Numbered from the stretch's first letter, positions 1 to 9,207 are shown. The stretch is 64,000 nt of DNA from Mycolicibacterium sp. CR10 (GCF_005222675.1 NZ_STGE01000049.1:62001-126000), one strand, 5' to 3'. Notes: a model not told the origin generated them from the letters alone. Made by a program: numbers and translations.

Positions 1-337
1 AGGACTTCGCACCGGGCGACAACGCCGTGTTGAAGGGCACCCGCACCCAGCGCACGTCATCGTGGGTGTAGTCCATTTTCGTGGCGAGGGCGTAGGCAAG
101 GGCGGATTCGAATCCCTCACCGTTGGTGGGATCGTCACCGATGTACCAAGGCGGATACACCGGTTGGTCGGCGCCGAACGTGATGATGCCGGGGTACAGA
201 GTGCCCAGGGCGTCCTTCGTGCATTTTCGCGGATCGACTTCCGCGACGCGGTCAGCCACAGGGGCGCACGCCACCAACGTCAGCACGGCGGCCGCGCCCA
301 CCACCGCCCTACATCCCACGATGGACGGCGACGGCAT
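1..337 (-). CDS. Amino-acid-type ABC transporter substrate-binding lipoprotein (partial)
   Basis: The gene reads off the left edge, so only about 112 N-terminal residues are visible. They begin with a signal peptide ending in a lipobox (LVAC, Cys24), so the product should be an acylated, membrane-anchored binding protein. The mature part has the phrase ITFGADQPVYPPWYI followed by GFESALAYALA, typical of family 3 periplasmic binding proteins for polar amino acids. The ATG at 337 is the only start that places the signal peptide at the N-terminus. Transport partners would lie outside the window. Ligand specificity cannot be inferred. Confidence 0.75.
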   Translation of the reverse strand, partial: MPSPSIVGCRAVVGAAAVLTLVACAPVADRVAEVDPRKCTKDALGTLYPGIITFGADQPVYPPWYIGDDPTNGEGFESALAYALATKMDYTHDDVRWVRVPFNTALSPGAKS

Positions 338-386
338 AGCTGAATCTTTGCAGATTCCGCCGATTGTGCAGCTCCAGACATGGAGC

Positions 387-437
387 GGCCCCCGAGCCGT
401 TGTTCCTGGTCGGACAAGACCGAGAGGCTCGGGGGCC
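387..437. repeat. Perfect 12-bp inverted repeat with inner hairpin
   Basis: The arms ggcccccgagcc (387-398) and ggctcgggggcc (426-437) are perfectly complementary, and the loop holds a second 4-bp stem (ggtc/gacc). The element lies in the 274-bp gap between pabC and the binding-protein gene, both on the minus strand. It could terminate pabC transcription or form part of the binding-protein leader. There is no U-tract. The rest of the gap shows no gene. Confidence 0.5.
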
Positions 438-611
438 GGGTGGCTGCGGGGATTTCGCCAGCGCGCGCGGAGTGCGTCAACGGCTTCCCCGGCGCTGCTA
501 GCTCGCAGCCACCTCACATGTCCATAAGTCAATCAATTTCTCGGACCACCTCCTTCCTTGTGTAAAGGCGACCGTACTCCCGCTTCGGCAGCGCGACAAC
601 CGATTTAGCGC

Positions 612-1493
612 TCAGCGATCACTGAGAATCGCCGCGTCGATCAATCCGGAGATCTCCGCCGCCAACGGCGCGGGCGCAAGCGCGGCGCCGTCGAGGGTGT
701 GCACGCGGGCCGCCAGCGTGATGCTCGATACCAACCAAACACCTTGTGCAGCAACCAAATCCGCTGGCCGAAGAGCCTGGTAGTCACAGTCGTAGCCCTT
801 GTTCCTGGCGACCTCGAACAGCGCTTGCTGTGTGGTTCCACGCAGAATCGGATACCACGGCGGCGGGGTCAGCAGGCATGTCCGGCCGTCGGCGGAGGTG
901 GTGGCGATGACCACCGTCGACCGCGGCCCCTCGAGGATGTGGCCGTCGGTGCTGACAAAGATCACGTCGCCGGCCCCTTGCCGCTCCGCGTGCCGCAGCG
1001 CAGCCATGTTCACTGCGTACGACAGGGTTTTCGCGCCAGCCAGCAGCCACGGCATGGCGTCGGCGCCATCGGCGGCCAGGCCGCGCTCGAGCGTCAAGGC
1101 CGCCAGCCCGCTGCTTCGGACCTCGGCGACCCTGGCCGGTACCGGGCCGATCGTGGCATAGGAGGTTCCCGTGAGCGCGGATTCCCTGCCCCGGCTGTAC
1201 ACCAGCCGCAGCACGCCCTCGTCGCCGCCGTCGGCGAGCCAGCGCTCGACCGCGGTCGACACCGCGGCGCGCCATCGAGGCAGATCCGGGGCGGGAAGAT
1301 CGACGAGCCTGGCGGAGTGTGCCAGCCGGGCGAGGTGCGCCTCGAGCAGACACGGTCGGTGATCGCGGACCAGCAGTGTCTCGAAGATCCCGTCGCCGCG
1401 CACAGCGGCCAGATCGTCGGCGTGAAGCAGCGGCGCCTGCGGATCGTGCAGCTTCCCGTCGAGAGTGACCACAACTCCTCGTCGAGGGGACAT
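612..1493 (-). CDS. pabC: Aminodeoxychorismate lyase / class IV aminotransferase
   Basis: The 293-aa product is a fold-type IV PLP enzyme of the PabC/IlvE/DAAT family and corresponds to Rv0812 of M. tuberculosis. Family features are the N-terminal GDGIFETLLV block, the lysine in AKTLSYAVNM expected to hold PLP, and the phosphate-binding region around GTTQQALFEVARNKGYDC. PabC releases pyruvate from aminodeoxychorismate to give p-aminobenzoate for folate. An amino-acid aminotransferase role is also possible, since the family is hard to separate by sequence. The ATG at 1493 has no clear ribosome site; a GTG a few codons in (MVVTLDG in homologues) is an alternative. It is divergent from ygfZ, 51 bp away. 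Confidence 0.82.
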   Translation of the reverse strand: MSPRRGVVVTLDGKLHDPQAPLLHADDLAAVRGDGIFETLLVRDHRPCLLEAHLARLAHSARLVDLPAPDLPRWRAAVSTAVERWLADGGDEGVLRLVYSRGRESALTGTSYATIGPVPARVAEVRSSGLAALTLERGLAADGADAMPWLLAGAKTLSYAVNMAALRHAERQGAGDVIFVSTDGHILEGPRSTVVIATTSADGRTCLLTPPPWYPILRGTTQQALFEVARNKGYDCDYQALRPADLVAAQGVWLVSSITLAARVHTLDGAALAPAPLAAEISGLIDAAILSDR

Positions 1494-1544
1494 GGGAAAT
1501 CAGCGTAGCCCCGGCCGCGCGCGCTCTACTCGTAGAGTTGACCT

Positions 1545-2654
1545 ATGCCTTCGACCACTTCCGGGGTACCGGCTCCCACCACCGGTCCCGACGCCGGTGC
1601 CGTCTGGCATTACGGCGACCCGCTCGGCGAGCAGCGGGCCGCTGCGGAAGGCGCGGTCGTGGTCGACCGGTCACACCGGGCCGTGCTGTCGCTCACCGGC
1701 GCCGACCGCAAGTCGTGGCTGCACAGCCTCACCACCCAGCATGTCAGCGAGCTCCCCGAGGGCGTGGTGACCCAGAACTTGAGCCTCGACGGTCAGGGAC
1801 GTGTCGAAGATCACTGGCTGCAGACCCAACTGGACGGTGCCACCGTGATCGACACCGAACCCTGGCGCGGAGAGCCGCTGCTGACGTACCTGCGCAGGAT
1901 GGTGTTCTGGGCCGACGTGGCGGTCGAGCCAGCCGATCTCGCCGTGCTGTCCCTGCTCGGACCGCGCCTGGCCGACACGCCGGTGCTCGAGGCGCTCGGC
2001 GTGCCCGCATTGCCCGCCGAAGGGACCGCGGTGGCCTTGGCCGAGGGCGGTTTCGTGCGCCGGTTACCGGGCTCCGGCATCGAGGTCGATCTGGTGGTAC
2101 CGAAGGCCCAGGCCGCCGGCCGCATGGACCGGCTGATCGCGGCCGGCGTGCGCCCTGCGGGCGTGTGGGCTTACGAAGCCCATCGGGTGGCGGAGCGCCG
2201 GCCCCGTCTCGGCGTCGACACCGACGAGCGCACCATCCCCCACGAAGTGGGCTGGATCGGGCCCGCCGTGCATCTGGACAAAGGCTGCTACCGCGGCCAG
2301 GAAACGGTGGCGCGAGTCCATAACCTCGGTAAACCGCCACGCATGCTCGTGCTGCTGCACCTGGACGTCGACGGCGACCGACCTTCCCCCGGCGACCAGC
2401 TGCTCGCCGGGGGCCGCACGGTGGGCCGGCTGGGCACCGTGGTCGACCATGTCGACGAAGGCGTGATCGCGCTGGCCCTGGTCAAACGCGGCCTACCGGC
2501 CGATACGGCGTTGACCACCGGCGGCGACGCGGCGGTGGTGGCGGCGATCGACCCGGACTCGATGCCGTCCCTCGATGGGGTCGGAGCAGGTCGTCTGGCC
2601 GTGGAACGGCTGCGCGGCGGCGCACAGCTGAACGCTCCGACGACCGGCCCTTAA
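1545..2654 (+). CDS. ygfZ: Folate-binding YgfZ/GcvT-like iron-sulfur repair protein
   Basis: The 369-aa protein has the GcvT/YgfZ fold and the family signature KGCYRGQE near residue 246, whose Cys is the conserved YgfZ residue. Family knowledge: YgfZ-type proteins bind tetrahydrofolate and help maintain or repair certain Fe-S enzymes. It matches Rv0811c. It is divergent from pabC, so two folate-linked genes share a short promoter region. The ATG at 1545 directly follows that gap. Confidence 0.88.
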   Translation: MPSTTSGVPAPTTGPDAGAVWHYGDPLGEQRAAAEGAVVVDRSHRAVLSLTGADRKSWLHSLTTQHVSELPEGVVTQNLSLDGQGRVEDHWLQTQLDGATVIDTEPWRGEPLLTYLRRMVFWADVAVEPADLAVLSLLGPRLADTPVLEALGVPALPAEGTAVALAEGGFVRRLPGSGIEVDLVVPKAQAAGRMDRLIAAGVRPAGVWAYEAHRVAERRPRLGVDTDERTIPHEVGWIGPAVHLDKGCYRGQETVARVHNLGKPPRMLVLLHLDVDGDRPSPGDQLLAGGRTVGRLGTVVDHVDEGVIALALVKRGLPADTALTTGGDAAVVAAIDPDSMPSLDGVGAGRLAVERLRGGAQLNAPTTGP

Positions 2655-2721
2655 CAGGGCCTGCCAGCGGCACGGCGGCGGGCACGGTAAAGTGTTGGCA
2701 GGACAATAAACACACTCAGAT

Positions 2722-2749
2722 CGGAGCCGCCTGATTTTAGGCCGCTCCG
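2722..2749 (+). promoter_or_regulatory. Hairpin in the leader of the DUF3073 gene
   Basis: An 11-bp stem (2722-2732 with 2739-2749, one C-C mismatch) closes a six-base loop, gatttt, between ygfZ and the small gene at 2773. It may end ygfZ transcription or structure the leader of the downstream gene. No known riboswitch pattern is recognised. Confidence 0.4.
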
Positions 2750-2772
2750 TTATTGCGCGAGGGGGTTCCCCC

Positions 2773-2961
2773 ATGGGCCGCGGCCGGGCTAAGGCAAAGC
2801 AGACCAAGGTTGCACGTGAGCTCAAATACAGCTCACCGCAGACTGATTTCACGCAACTACAGCGTGAGCTGGCGGGCTCGTCGGATGACGACCGCCTCAA
2901 CGGCAGCAGTGACGTGCCGCCCGATGACGGCTGGACCGACGAGGACGACTGGCGGCGCTAG
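2773..2961 (+). CDS. DUF3073 small acidic-tailed protein
   Basis: The 62-aa product starts MGRGRAKAKQTKVARELKY and ends in a strongly acidic, Trp-containing tail (DDGWTDEDDWRR). This layout is typical of the actinobacterial DUF3073 family (Rv0810c), found beside purM. The basic N-terminus and acidic C-terminus suggest nucleic-acid or protein contacts, but no function is established. The ATG at 2773 is preceded by a G-rich run (gaggggg) that can serve as ribosome site. It converges with purM. Confidence 0.85.
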   Translation: MGRGRAKAKQTKVARELKYSSPQTDFTQLQRELAGSSDDDRLNGSSDVPPDDGWTDEDDWRR

Positions 2962-2975
2962 TCCCCCGCGCTCCC

Positions 2976-4085
2976 TCAGAACCTGGGGTGTTGACCCACG
3001 AGCTCAGCTCGTGAGCTGTCTTTCTTGCCTTTTTTGACGGTTCCGAGGGTCCAGCACCGCAGGTGCCGCGCCGTCAGCACGGCCAGCGCGCGATCAGTGT
3101 CCTCCGGCGCGACCACGGCGACCATGCCGACGCCCATGTTGAAGGTCTTCTCCATCTCGGCCCGCTCGATGCGGCCGCGCTGGGCGATCATGCCGAATAC
3201 CGGCGCGGGCGTCCAGGTGCCTCGATCCAATTCGGCGACCAGCCCGTGCGGAATCACCCGCTCCAGGTTGCCCGCGAGACCACCGCCGGTGACGTGGCAG
3301 AACGTCCGCACCTGGGTTTCGGCGGCCAGCGCCAGGCAGTCCTTGGTGTAGATGCGCGTCGGCTCCAGCAGTTCCTCGCCCAGGGTGCGCCCGAATTCCT
3401 CGACGTGCCCGGCGAGGTTCATGTGGTCGATGTCGAGCAGCACATGGCGGGCCAGCGAGTAGCCGTTGGAGTGCAGCCCGGTCGACGCCATGGCGATGAC
3501 CACGTCCCCGGGCCTGACCCGGTCAGGGCCGAGGACGTCGTCGGCCTCCACGACGCCGACGCCGGTGGCGGAGATGTCGTAGTGATCGGGGGCCATCAGC
3601 CCGGGATGCTCGGCCGTCTCACCACCGAGTAGCGCGCACCCGGCCATGACGCAGCCGTCTGCGATGCCCGAGACGAGTTCGGCGACGCGTTCGGGGACCG
3701 TCCGTCCCACCGCGATGTAGTCCTGCAGGAACAGCGGCTCGGCACCGCACACCACGAGGTCGTCCACCACCATCGCGACGAGGTCGATGCCGACCGTGTC
3801 GTGCTTGTCCATGGCCTGCGCGACCGCCAGCTTGGTGCCCACCCCATCGGTCGAGGACGCCAGCAGCGGCTCGCGGTAGTCGCCGCGCAGTGCGAACAGC
3901 CCGGCGAAGCCGCCAAGCCCCCCGCGTACCTCGGGCCTGGTGGCCTTTTTGGCCAGCGGCTTGAAGAGTTCGACCGCGCGGTCACCGGCTTCGATGTCCA
4001 CCCCAGCCGACGCATAGGAAACGCCGTGTTGTTCGGCACGCTCGATCATGGTTGATTCGCCCGCTGCGACTCGCTCATCGGCCAT
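2976..4085 (-). CDS. purM: Phosphoribosylformylglycinamidine cyclo-ligase (AIR synthetase)
   Basis: PurM makes aminoimidazole ribonucleotide from FGAM and ATP, step five of purine synthesis. Visible family blocks are SYASAGVDIEAGDRAVELFKP, the glycine-rich GGLGGFAGLF, the ATP/phosphate segment SSTDGVGTKLAVAQ, the metal-site region GIDLVAMVVDDLVVCGAEPLFLQDY, and GLHSNGYSLAR. The start is uncertain: GTG at 4142 would overlap the upstream DUF2461 gene, ATG at 4085 gives 369 aa, and ATG at 4049 starts nearest the conserved core. I chose 4085. It lies downstream of and codirectional with the DUF2461 gene. Confidence 0.93.
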   Translation of the reverse strand: MADERVAAGESTMIERAEQHGVSYASAGVDIEAGDRAVELFKPLAKKATRPEVRGGLGGFAGLFALRGDYREPLLASSTDGVGTKLAVAQAMDKHDTVGIDLVAMVVDDLVVCGAEPLFLQDYIAVGRTVPERVAELVSGIADGCVMAGCALLGGETAEHPGLMAPDHYDISATGVGVVEADDVLGPDRVRPGDVVIAMASTGLHSNGYSLARHVLLDIDHMNLAGHVEEFGRTLGEELLEPTRIYTKDCLALAAETQVRTFCHVTGGGLAGNLERVIPHGLVAELDRGTWTPAPVFGMIAQRGRIERAEMEKTFNMGVGMVAVVAPEDTDRALAVLTARHLRCWTLGTVKKGKKDSSRAELVGQHPRF

Positions 4086-4125
4086 AAGGCTACCGGTCGG
4101 CGACCAGAACGTCGGTACGGGCCGG

Positions 4126-4764
4126 TCACTCGCGTGATCCACCGACGTGGCGGGCCAGCCAATCGTTGAGCGGCTCGGCGGCCCGCAGTGTGGTGATCAC
4201 ACGCTCCTTCGCCTTCTTGGTGCCCAGCCAGGCTCCGACCGGCCAGGTCTTCATCATCGCCATGCCCTTGTGACGCAGCAGTTCGATGCGGGGGTGGTCC
4301 TTGGGGTAGCCCTTCGGCGCGGTCTTGAGCACGTCGTGAGCCATGGTCTGGTAGCCGGCATCGTGGAGCGCCGCGACGATCGCCGCCAGTTCGGCACCCG
4401 AGGTGTCGGCGTCGACCGCGGCACGGAACCGCTGCAGGGCCGCGGGCTCCGGCATGTACAGGCCGCTGCCCGCCGACAGCCCGTCGGCGGAGAAGGACAC
4501 GTATCCGTCGCCCAGTTGGGCCGCGCAGGTCGTTTTGTACGGGGTCTTGTCGGCGCTGAACCGGATGTCGCGGTAGGGCCGGAACAGCCTTCCCTCGCCG
4601 AACTCGTCGGTCAACTCGGCCAGCAATTCCTCCATCGGCGCCTTGACGCACCGTTCGTAGACAGCCTTGTGGTCCTGCCAGTACACCTTCGAGTTGTCGG
4701 CCTCGAGGCCTTCGTAGAATTCGACCGCTTCGATCGGCCACCCATGAAACGCCATCACCGCCAT
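4126..4764 (-). CDS. DUF2461 (TIGR02453-type) protein
   Basis: The 212-aa protein begins MAVMAFHGWPIEAVEFYEGLEADNSKVYW and contains the FRPYRDIRFSADKTPYKT block characteristic of the DUF2461 family. No biochemical role is established. It is codirectional with purM, 40 bp upstream of the chosen purM start or overlapping it if purM starts at 4142, so the two are probably cotranscribed. Confidence 0.8.
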   Translation of the reverse strand: MAVMAFHGWPIEAVEFYEGLEADNSKVYWQDHKAVYERCVKAPMEELLAELTDEFGEGRLFRPYRDIRFSADKTPYKTTCAAQLGDGYVSFSADGLSAGSGLYMPEPAALQRFRAAVDADTSGAELAAIVAALHDAGYQTMAHDVLKTAPKGYPKDHPRIELLRHKGMAMMKTWPVGAWLGTKKAKERVITTLRAAEPLNDWLARHVGGSRE

Positions 4765-4913
4765 TGTGGGCGAGTTCAGCGCGCATCGTGGCTGATCGGA
4801 CCGTCCTCAGTGGCGCAGGCTGGCCGTAAAGGAGTCAACCGCGTAGTTTTTGGGCACTCCGTCAGTCCATCGGCTCCGAATCGAGAGCAGAGTAGCTATT
4901 GGAGGGATGGGTC

Positions 4914-5891
4914 GTGGCTGAACACATGCGATGTCTGGTTACCGGGGCTACCGGTTACATCGGCGGCCGGCTGGTACCTGTGCTGCTCGAGCGCGGCCAT
5001 CACGTGCGTGCGATGGCCCGAACGCCGGACAAACTGTCCGGCGCCCCCTGGCGGGACCGCGTCGAGGTGGTCCAGGGTGATTTGACCAAGCCGGATTCCC
5101 TGGTGGCGGCGTTCGAGGGCATCGACGTCGTCTATTACCTCGTGCACTCGATGGGCACGTCGAAGGACTTCGTCGCCGAGGAGAGGCAGTCGGCACGCAA
5201 CGTGGTCGCCGCTGCCCAGAAGGCCGGTGTCCGGCGGCTGGTGTACTTGAGCGGTCTGCATCCCGAGGATGTTCCGCTGTCGCGGCACCTGGCGTCACGC
5301 ACCGAGGTCGGGCAGATCCTGATCGATTCCGGCATCGAGAGCATCGTCCTGCAGGCCGGCATCGTCATCGGATCGGGATCCGCGTCGTTCGAGATGGTGC
5401 GTCACCTCACCGACCGGTTGCCCGCCATGACGACGCCGAAGTGGGTGCACAACGACATCCAGCCGATTGCGATCGGCGATGTCCTGCACTATCTCGCCGA
5501 GGCCGCGACCGTGGCCGTGCCCACGTCGCGCACCTGGGACATCGGAGGTCCCGACGTCATGGAGTACGGCGATGCGATGCAGGGTTACGCCCAGGTCGCA
5601 GGTCTGCGGCGGCGTTTGATCATCGTGCTGCCGTTCCTCACCCCCACGATCGCGAGCTGGTGGGTGGGTCTGGTGACGCCCATCCCGTCGGGCCTGGCCC
5701 GACCGCTGGTGGAATCGCTGGAGCACGACGCGGTCATGCACGAGCACGACATCGACGCCGTCATCCCGCCACCAGAGGGCGGGCTGACCAATTATCGCGA
5801 CTCGGTCGCCGAGGCGTTGCGGCAAGACGGGACCGCGTCACGCGACGGCCGGCGCCACCTGATGCGATTCAGCTCGATCGACCCGCAGTAG
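4914..5891 (+). CDS. NAD(P)-binding atypical SDR / NmrA-like reductase
   Basis: The product (325 aa from the chosen start) opens with the Rossmann motif CLVTGATGYIGGRLVPVL and the NAD(P) region VRAMARTPDKL, followed by VVQGDLTKPDSLVAAFEGIDVVYYLVHSMG. This is the atypical extended SDR / NAD(P)H-binding class often annotated as an oxidoreductase. The GTG at 4914 is preferred because GGAGGG at 4901-4906 sits seven bases upstream. A C-terminal hydrophobic segment (LIIVLPFLTPTIASWWVGLV) may be a membrane contact. It converges with purF two bases away. The substrate is unknown. Confidence 0.75.
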   Translation: MAEHMRCLVTGATGYIGGRLVPVLLERGHHVRAMARTPDKLSGAPWRDRVEVVQGDLTKPDSLVAAFEGIDVVYYLVHSMGTSKDFVAEERQSARNVVAAAQKAGVRRLVYLSGLHPEDVPLSRHLASRTEVGQILIDSGIESIVLQAGIVIGSGSASFEMVRHLTDRLPAMTTPKWVHNDIQPIAIGDVLHYLAEAATVAVPTSRTWDIGGPDVMEYGDAMQGYAQVAGLRRRLIIVLPFLTPTIASWWVGLVTPIPSGLARPLVESLEHDAVMHEHDIDAVIPPPEGGLTNYRDSVAEALRQDGTASRDGRRHLMRFSSIDPQ

Positions 5892-5892
5892 G

Positions 5893-7443
5893 TCAGGGTC
5901 TGCGCAGCGCCGAGGCGTTGTCGTTGTCCACCGTAAGTGGGATACCGGTCCGCGCCGCGGTCTCGAGCATGTGCTCGATCACGTTCTTGCCAAGCGCGGT
6001 CTCTCCCGGCAGCTCGATCGGGTAGTCGCCGTCGAAACACGCAGAGCACAGCCGCGTTGCGGGCTGCTCTGTCGCCGCGATCATGCCCTGGCGACTGATG
6101 TAGGCCAACGTGTCGGCGCCGATCGCGCGCCGGACTCCGTCGAGCATCTCGTCCTCGTTGGCCGAGATGCTCGCCGCGTTGGCGATCAGCTCGGCGGGCG
6201 TGGCGAAGTCGATTCCGTAGAAGCAGGGCCACTTGACCGGCGGCGACGCGATCCGCACGTGCACCTCGAGCGCTCCAGCTTCCCGAAGCATCCGGATCAG
6301 CGCCCGCTGGGTGTTGCCGCGGACGATCGAGTCGTCGACAACGATCAGTCGCTTGCCCCGGATGACTTCCTTGAGCGGGTTGAGCTTCAGCCGGATACCG
6401 AGCTGGCGGATGGTCTGCGACGGCTGGATGAACGTCCGACCGACATACGCGTTCTTCATCAGGCCCTGCCCGTAGGGGATGCCTGAACCCTGCGCGTAGC
6501 CGACGGCCGCCGGTGTGCCCGACTCCGGGACGCCGATGACGAGGTCTGCGTCGACCGGGCTCTCCGCGGCCAGCCTGCGGCCGATCTCGACGCGGGTGGC
6601 GTGCACCGAGCGGCCAGCCAGCGTGCTGTCCGGCCGGGCCAGGTAGACGTACTCGAACACGCAGCCCTTGGGCGTCGGGTTCGCGAAGCGGGTGGAGCGC
6701 ACGCCGTCGGCATCGATGGCGAGCAGTTCGCCCGGCTCGATGTCGCGGACGAACGCCGCGCCGACGATGTCGAGGGCGGCGGTTTCCGACGCCACCACCC
6801 AGCCCCGGTCCAGCCGGCCCAGCGACAGCGGCCGCACTCCGTAGGGGTCGCGGGCCGCGTAGAGCGTGTTCTCGTCCATGAAGGTCAGGCAGAAGGCACC
6901 GCGGACGGTCGGGAGCAGTTCGAGGGCTGCCTGTTCGAGAGTGGAGTCCGCCGCGCCGTGCGCGAGCAGTGCGCCGAGGATGTCGGAGTCGGTGGTGGCG
7001 GTGATATCGCCCCGGTTGCCCATCAGGCCCTGATCGCGGGCGCGCGTGGTCAGCTCGGCGGTGTTGACCAGGTTGCCGTTGTGCCCCAGCGCCACCCCGG
7101 TGCCCGCGGCGGTGTTGCGGAACACCGGCTGCGCGTTCTCCCAGGTGGTGGAGCCGGTGGTGGAGTATCGGCAATGCCCGACGGCGACGTGGCCCGGCAT
7201 GGCCGCGAGTGTCTGCTCATCGAAAACCTGGCTGACAAGCCCGAGGTCCTTGAACACCAGAACCTGCGAGCCGTCGGCAACGGCGATGCCCGCGGCCTCC
7301 TGCCCCCTGTGTTGCAGGGCATAGAGGCCGTAGTAGGTGAGCTTCGCCACTTCCTCGCCGGGCGCCCAGACCCCGAATACGCCGCATTCTTCTTTCGGCT
7401 CGTGTTCGTCCTGCATGTCCTGCACGGGCTGCTCGGCGGTCAC
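5893..7443 (-). CDS. purF: Amidophosphoribosyltransferase
   Basis: PurF catalyses the committed purine step, PRPP plus glutamine to phosphoribosylamine. The 516-aa protein has a short propeptide before EECGVFGVW, whose Cys (about residue 20) becomes the N-terminal nucleophile after processing. The glutaminase domain includes YGLYALQHRGQEAAGIA and RYSTTGSTTWENAQP. The C-terminal phosphoribosyltransferase domain carries RLIVVDDSIVRGNTQRALI, the PRPP loop. A CxxC-type Cys (LCSACFDGDYPIELP) matches the iron-sulfur-containing PurF class. It corresponds to Rv0808. Confidence 0.96.
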   Translation of the reverse strand: MTAEQPVQDMQDEHEPKEECGVFGVWAPGEEVAKLTYYGLYALQHRGQEAAGIAVADGSQVLVFKDLGLVSQVFDEQTLAAMPGHVAVGHCRYSTTGSTTWENAQPVFRNTAAGTGVALGHNGNLVNTAELTTRARDQGLMGNRGDITATTDSDILGALLAHGAADSTLEQAALELLPTVRGAFCLTFMDENTLYAARDPYGVRPLSLGRLDRGWVVASETAALDIVGAAFVRDIEPGELLAIDADGVRSTRFANPTPKGCVFEYVYLARPDSTLAGRSVHATRVEIGRRLAAESPVDADLVIGVPESGTPAAVGYAQGSGIPYGQGLMKNAYVGRTFIQPSQTIRQLGIRLKLNPLKEVIRGKRLIVVDDSIVRGNTQRALIRMLREAGALEVHVRIASPPVKWPCFYGIDFATPAELIANAASISANEDEMLDGVRRAIGADTLAYISRQGMIAATEQPATRLCSACFDGDYPIELPGETALGKNVIEHMLETAARTGIPLTVDNDNASALRRP

Positions 7444-7589
7444 GATCAGGCTGCTCCCTGGGGGCTGTGGGTGACGCTGGCCAGTCTACGGTCAACGGCC
7501 GCGAAACGCGGAATCAGGCGTCGGCGTGGCCGATCTAACAACACTCACCGGTCGGTCGGCGATTCCCGGCCAGCCAAACCCGTTGACGC

Positions 7590-7982
7590 TCAATCGGGAA
7601 ACCCGACCAGCGGCAGCACTCCAGCGATCTCCCCGGCTCGCGAACCCGACATCTGCGCTGAGCCCGCCGCGACGGCCTCGGTGAGCGACAGCAGCCCGGT
7701 CGCCAGCAGCAGCCAGGTGCGCGGGTCAGCCTCGACGACGTTGGGTGGGTTACCCCGGGTGTGTCGCGGGCCCGAGATGCACTGCACCGCAACGAAGGGC
7801 GGCACCCGCACCTCGACGGTGGCTCCCGGCGCGAGCGCGGCCAGGGTTCTGGCGGTGGCCCGCACGGCTTCGGCGAGTTCGGCGCGGGCCGGGGCCGGCG
7901 CGGCGTCGTCGCGCAGCCAGTCGACCACCGCCGCCACCGCGGCGCGGGTCTTTACCGGATCGGCACTACGGCGGGCGGCCAT
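7590..7982 (-). CDS. Sterol-carrier-like (SCP family) protein
   Basis: The 130-aa product matches the Rv0807-type family. It has a helical N-terminus and the block PPFVAVQCISGPRHTRGNPP near the middle, the signature of the bacterial sterol-carrier-like domain. No ligand is known. It is divergent from the Mce gene with only 16 bp between starts, so the two probably share a promoter region. Pairing of a lipid-carrier-like gene with an Mce gene is suggestive but unproven. Confidence 0.72.
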   Translation of the reverse strand: MAARRSADPVKTRAAVAAVVDWLRDDAAPAPARAELAEAVRATARTLAALAPGATVEVRVPPFVAVQCISGPRHTRGNPPNVVEADPRTWLLLATGLLSLTEAVAAGSAQMSGSRAGEIAGVLPLVGFPD

Positions 7983-7998
7983 AATCTAGGGTCTCAAA

Positions 7999-9204
7999 GT
8001 GTCTGTCAGCCGCGACGACCCACCGTACAAACTCGCGGGTGCGTTCCTTCTGGCGATCATCGTCGTCGCCGGCTCCTTACTCTTCCTGCAGTTCCGTGGG
8101 CAGTTCAGGTCCACGACGGAGTTGACGCTGCTGTCGCCGCGGGCAGGTCTGGTGGTGGAACCGGGTGCCAAGGTCACCTACAACGGGGTCGAGATCGGCC
8201 GGGTGGCTGGGATCTCGCCGGTCGAGCGCGACGACACCCCCATGGCGACGGTGACGCTCGATGTCGAACCCGACTACCTGCGGTTCATTCCTGCCAACGT
8301 GGTCGCCGAGATCCGTGCGACGACGGTGTTCGGCAACAAGTACGTGTCCTTCAGTTCACCGGAAAACCCTGTTGCGCAACGTGTTTCGCAGGGCGACTTG
8401 ATCGATGTCGCCGGGGTGACGACCGAGTTCAACACCGTGTTCGAAACCGTCACCGCGATCGCCGAACAGGTGGACCCGGTGAAGTTGAACCAGACGCTGA
8501 GCGCCGCCGCCCAGGCGCTGGCCGGGCTGGGCGACCGGTTCGGCGAATCGTTGACCGACGGCAACCAGATACTCGGCGACCTGAACCCCAGGATGCCTGC
8601 ACTGCGTTATGACATCGAGCAGGTCGCGGTGCTGACCGACGTGTACGCCGACGCGTCGCCGGATCTGTTCGAGGGCCTGGACCGCGCCGTCACGACGGCG
8701 CGCACGCTCAACGACCACCGCGACGACATCGACGCGGCACTGATGGCCGCGCTGGGTTTCGCCGATGACGCCACCGACACCTTCGAGCAGGCGGGCCCGT
8801 ATCTCGTCCGCGGCGCCGCCGATCTGATCCCCACGTCGAAACTGCTCGACGACTACCGCGGCATGATCCTGTGCACGATCCGCAACTATGCCGAGGTCGG
8901 ACCCGAGATCGCCCGCGTTCTGGGCGGTGACAACGGCTTTTCCCTGCGCTCCGCGGGCACCGTGCTCGGCGCGGGGAACCCCTTCATCTATCCCGACAAC
9001 CTGCCGCGGGTGAACGCCAAGGGAGGCCCGGAGGGGCGTCCGGGGTGCTGGCAGAAGGTGACCCGCGACCTGTGGCCGATGCCCTATCTGGTGATGGACA
9101 CCGGATACAGCCTGGCACCGTACAACCACATGGAGCTCGGCCAGCCGATGTACATCGACTACGTCTGGGGTCGGCAGGTCGGTGAGCTCACCATCAATCC
9201 GTAA
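7999..9204 (+). CDS. Orphan MceA-type Mce family protein
   Basis: The 401-aa product has an N-terminal transmembrane helix (about residues 12-30) followed by the MlaD/Mce domain (TELTLLSPRAGLVVEPGAKV, YNGVEIGRV) and the long helical Mce C-terminal region. The C-terminus PYNHMELGQPMYIDYVWGRQ is typical of MceA subunits of mycobacterial lipid-import complexes. Unlike a normal mce locus there are no yrbE genes and no mceB-F genes here, so it must act alone or join a complex encoded elsewhere. The GTG at 7999 is the only start before the membrane helix. Confidence 0.85.
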   Translation: MSVSRDDPPYKLAGAFLLAIIVVAGSLLFLQFRGQFRSTTELTLLSPRAGLVVEPGAKVTYNGVEIGRVAGISPVERDDTPMATVTLDVEPDYLRFIPANVVAEIRATTVFGNKYVSFSSPENPVAQRVSQGDLIDVAGVTTEFNTVFETVTAIAEQVDPVKLNQTLSAAAQALAGLGDRFGESLTDGNQILGDLNPRMPALRYDIEQVAVLTDVYADASPDLFEGLDRAVTTARTLNDHRDDIDAALMAALGFADDATDTFEQAGPYLVRGAADLIPTSKLLDDYRGMILCTIRNYAEVGPEIARVLGGDNGFSLRSAGTVLGAGNPFIYPDNLPRVNAKGGPEGRPGCWQKVTRDLWPMPYLVMDTGYSLAPYNHMELGQPMYIDYVWGRQVGELTINP

Positions 9205-9207
9205 CCC

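Noticed and set aside
2722..2749. Riboswitch upstream of the DUF3073 gene
   Set aside because: Only a simple hairpin, with no conserved aptamer pattern.
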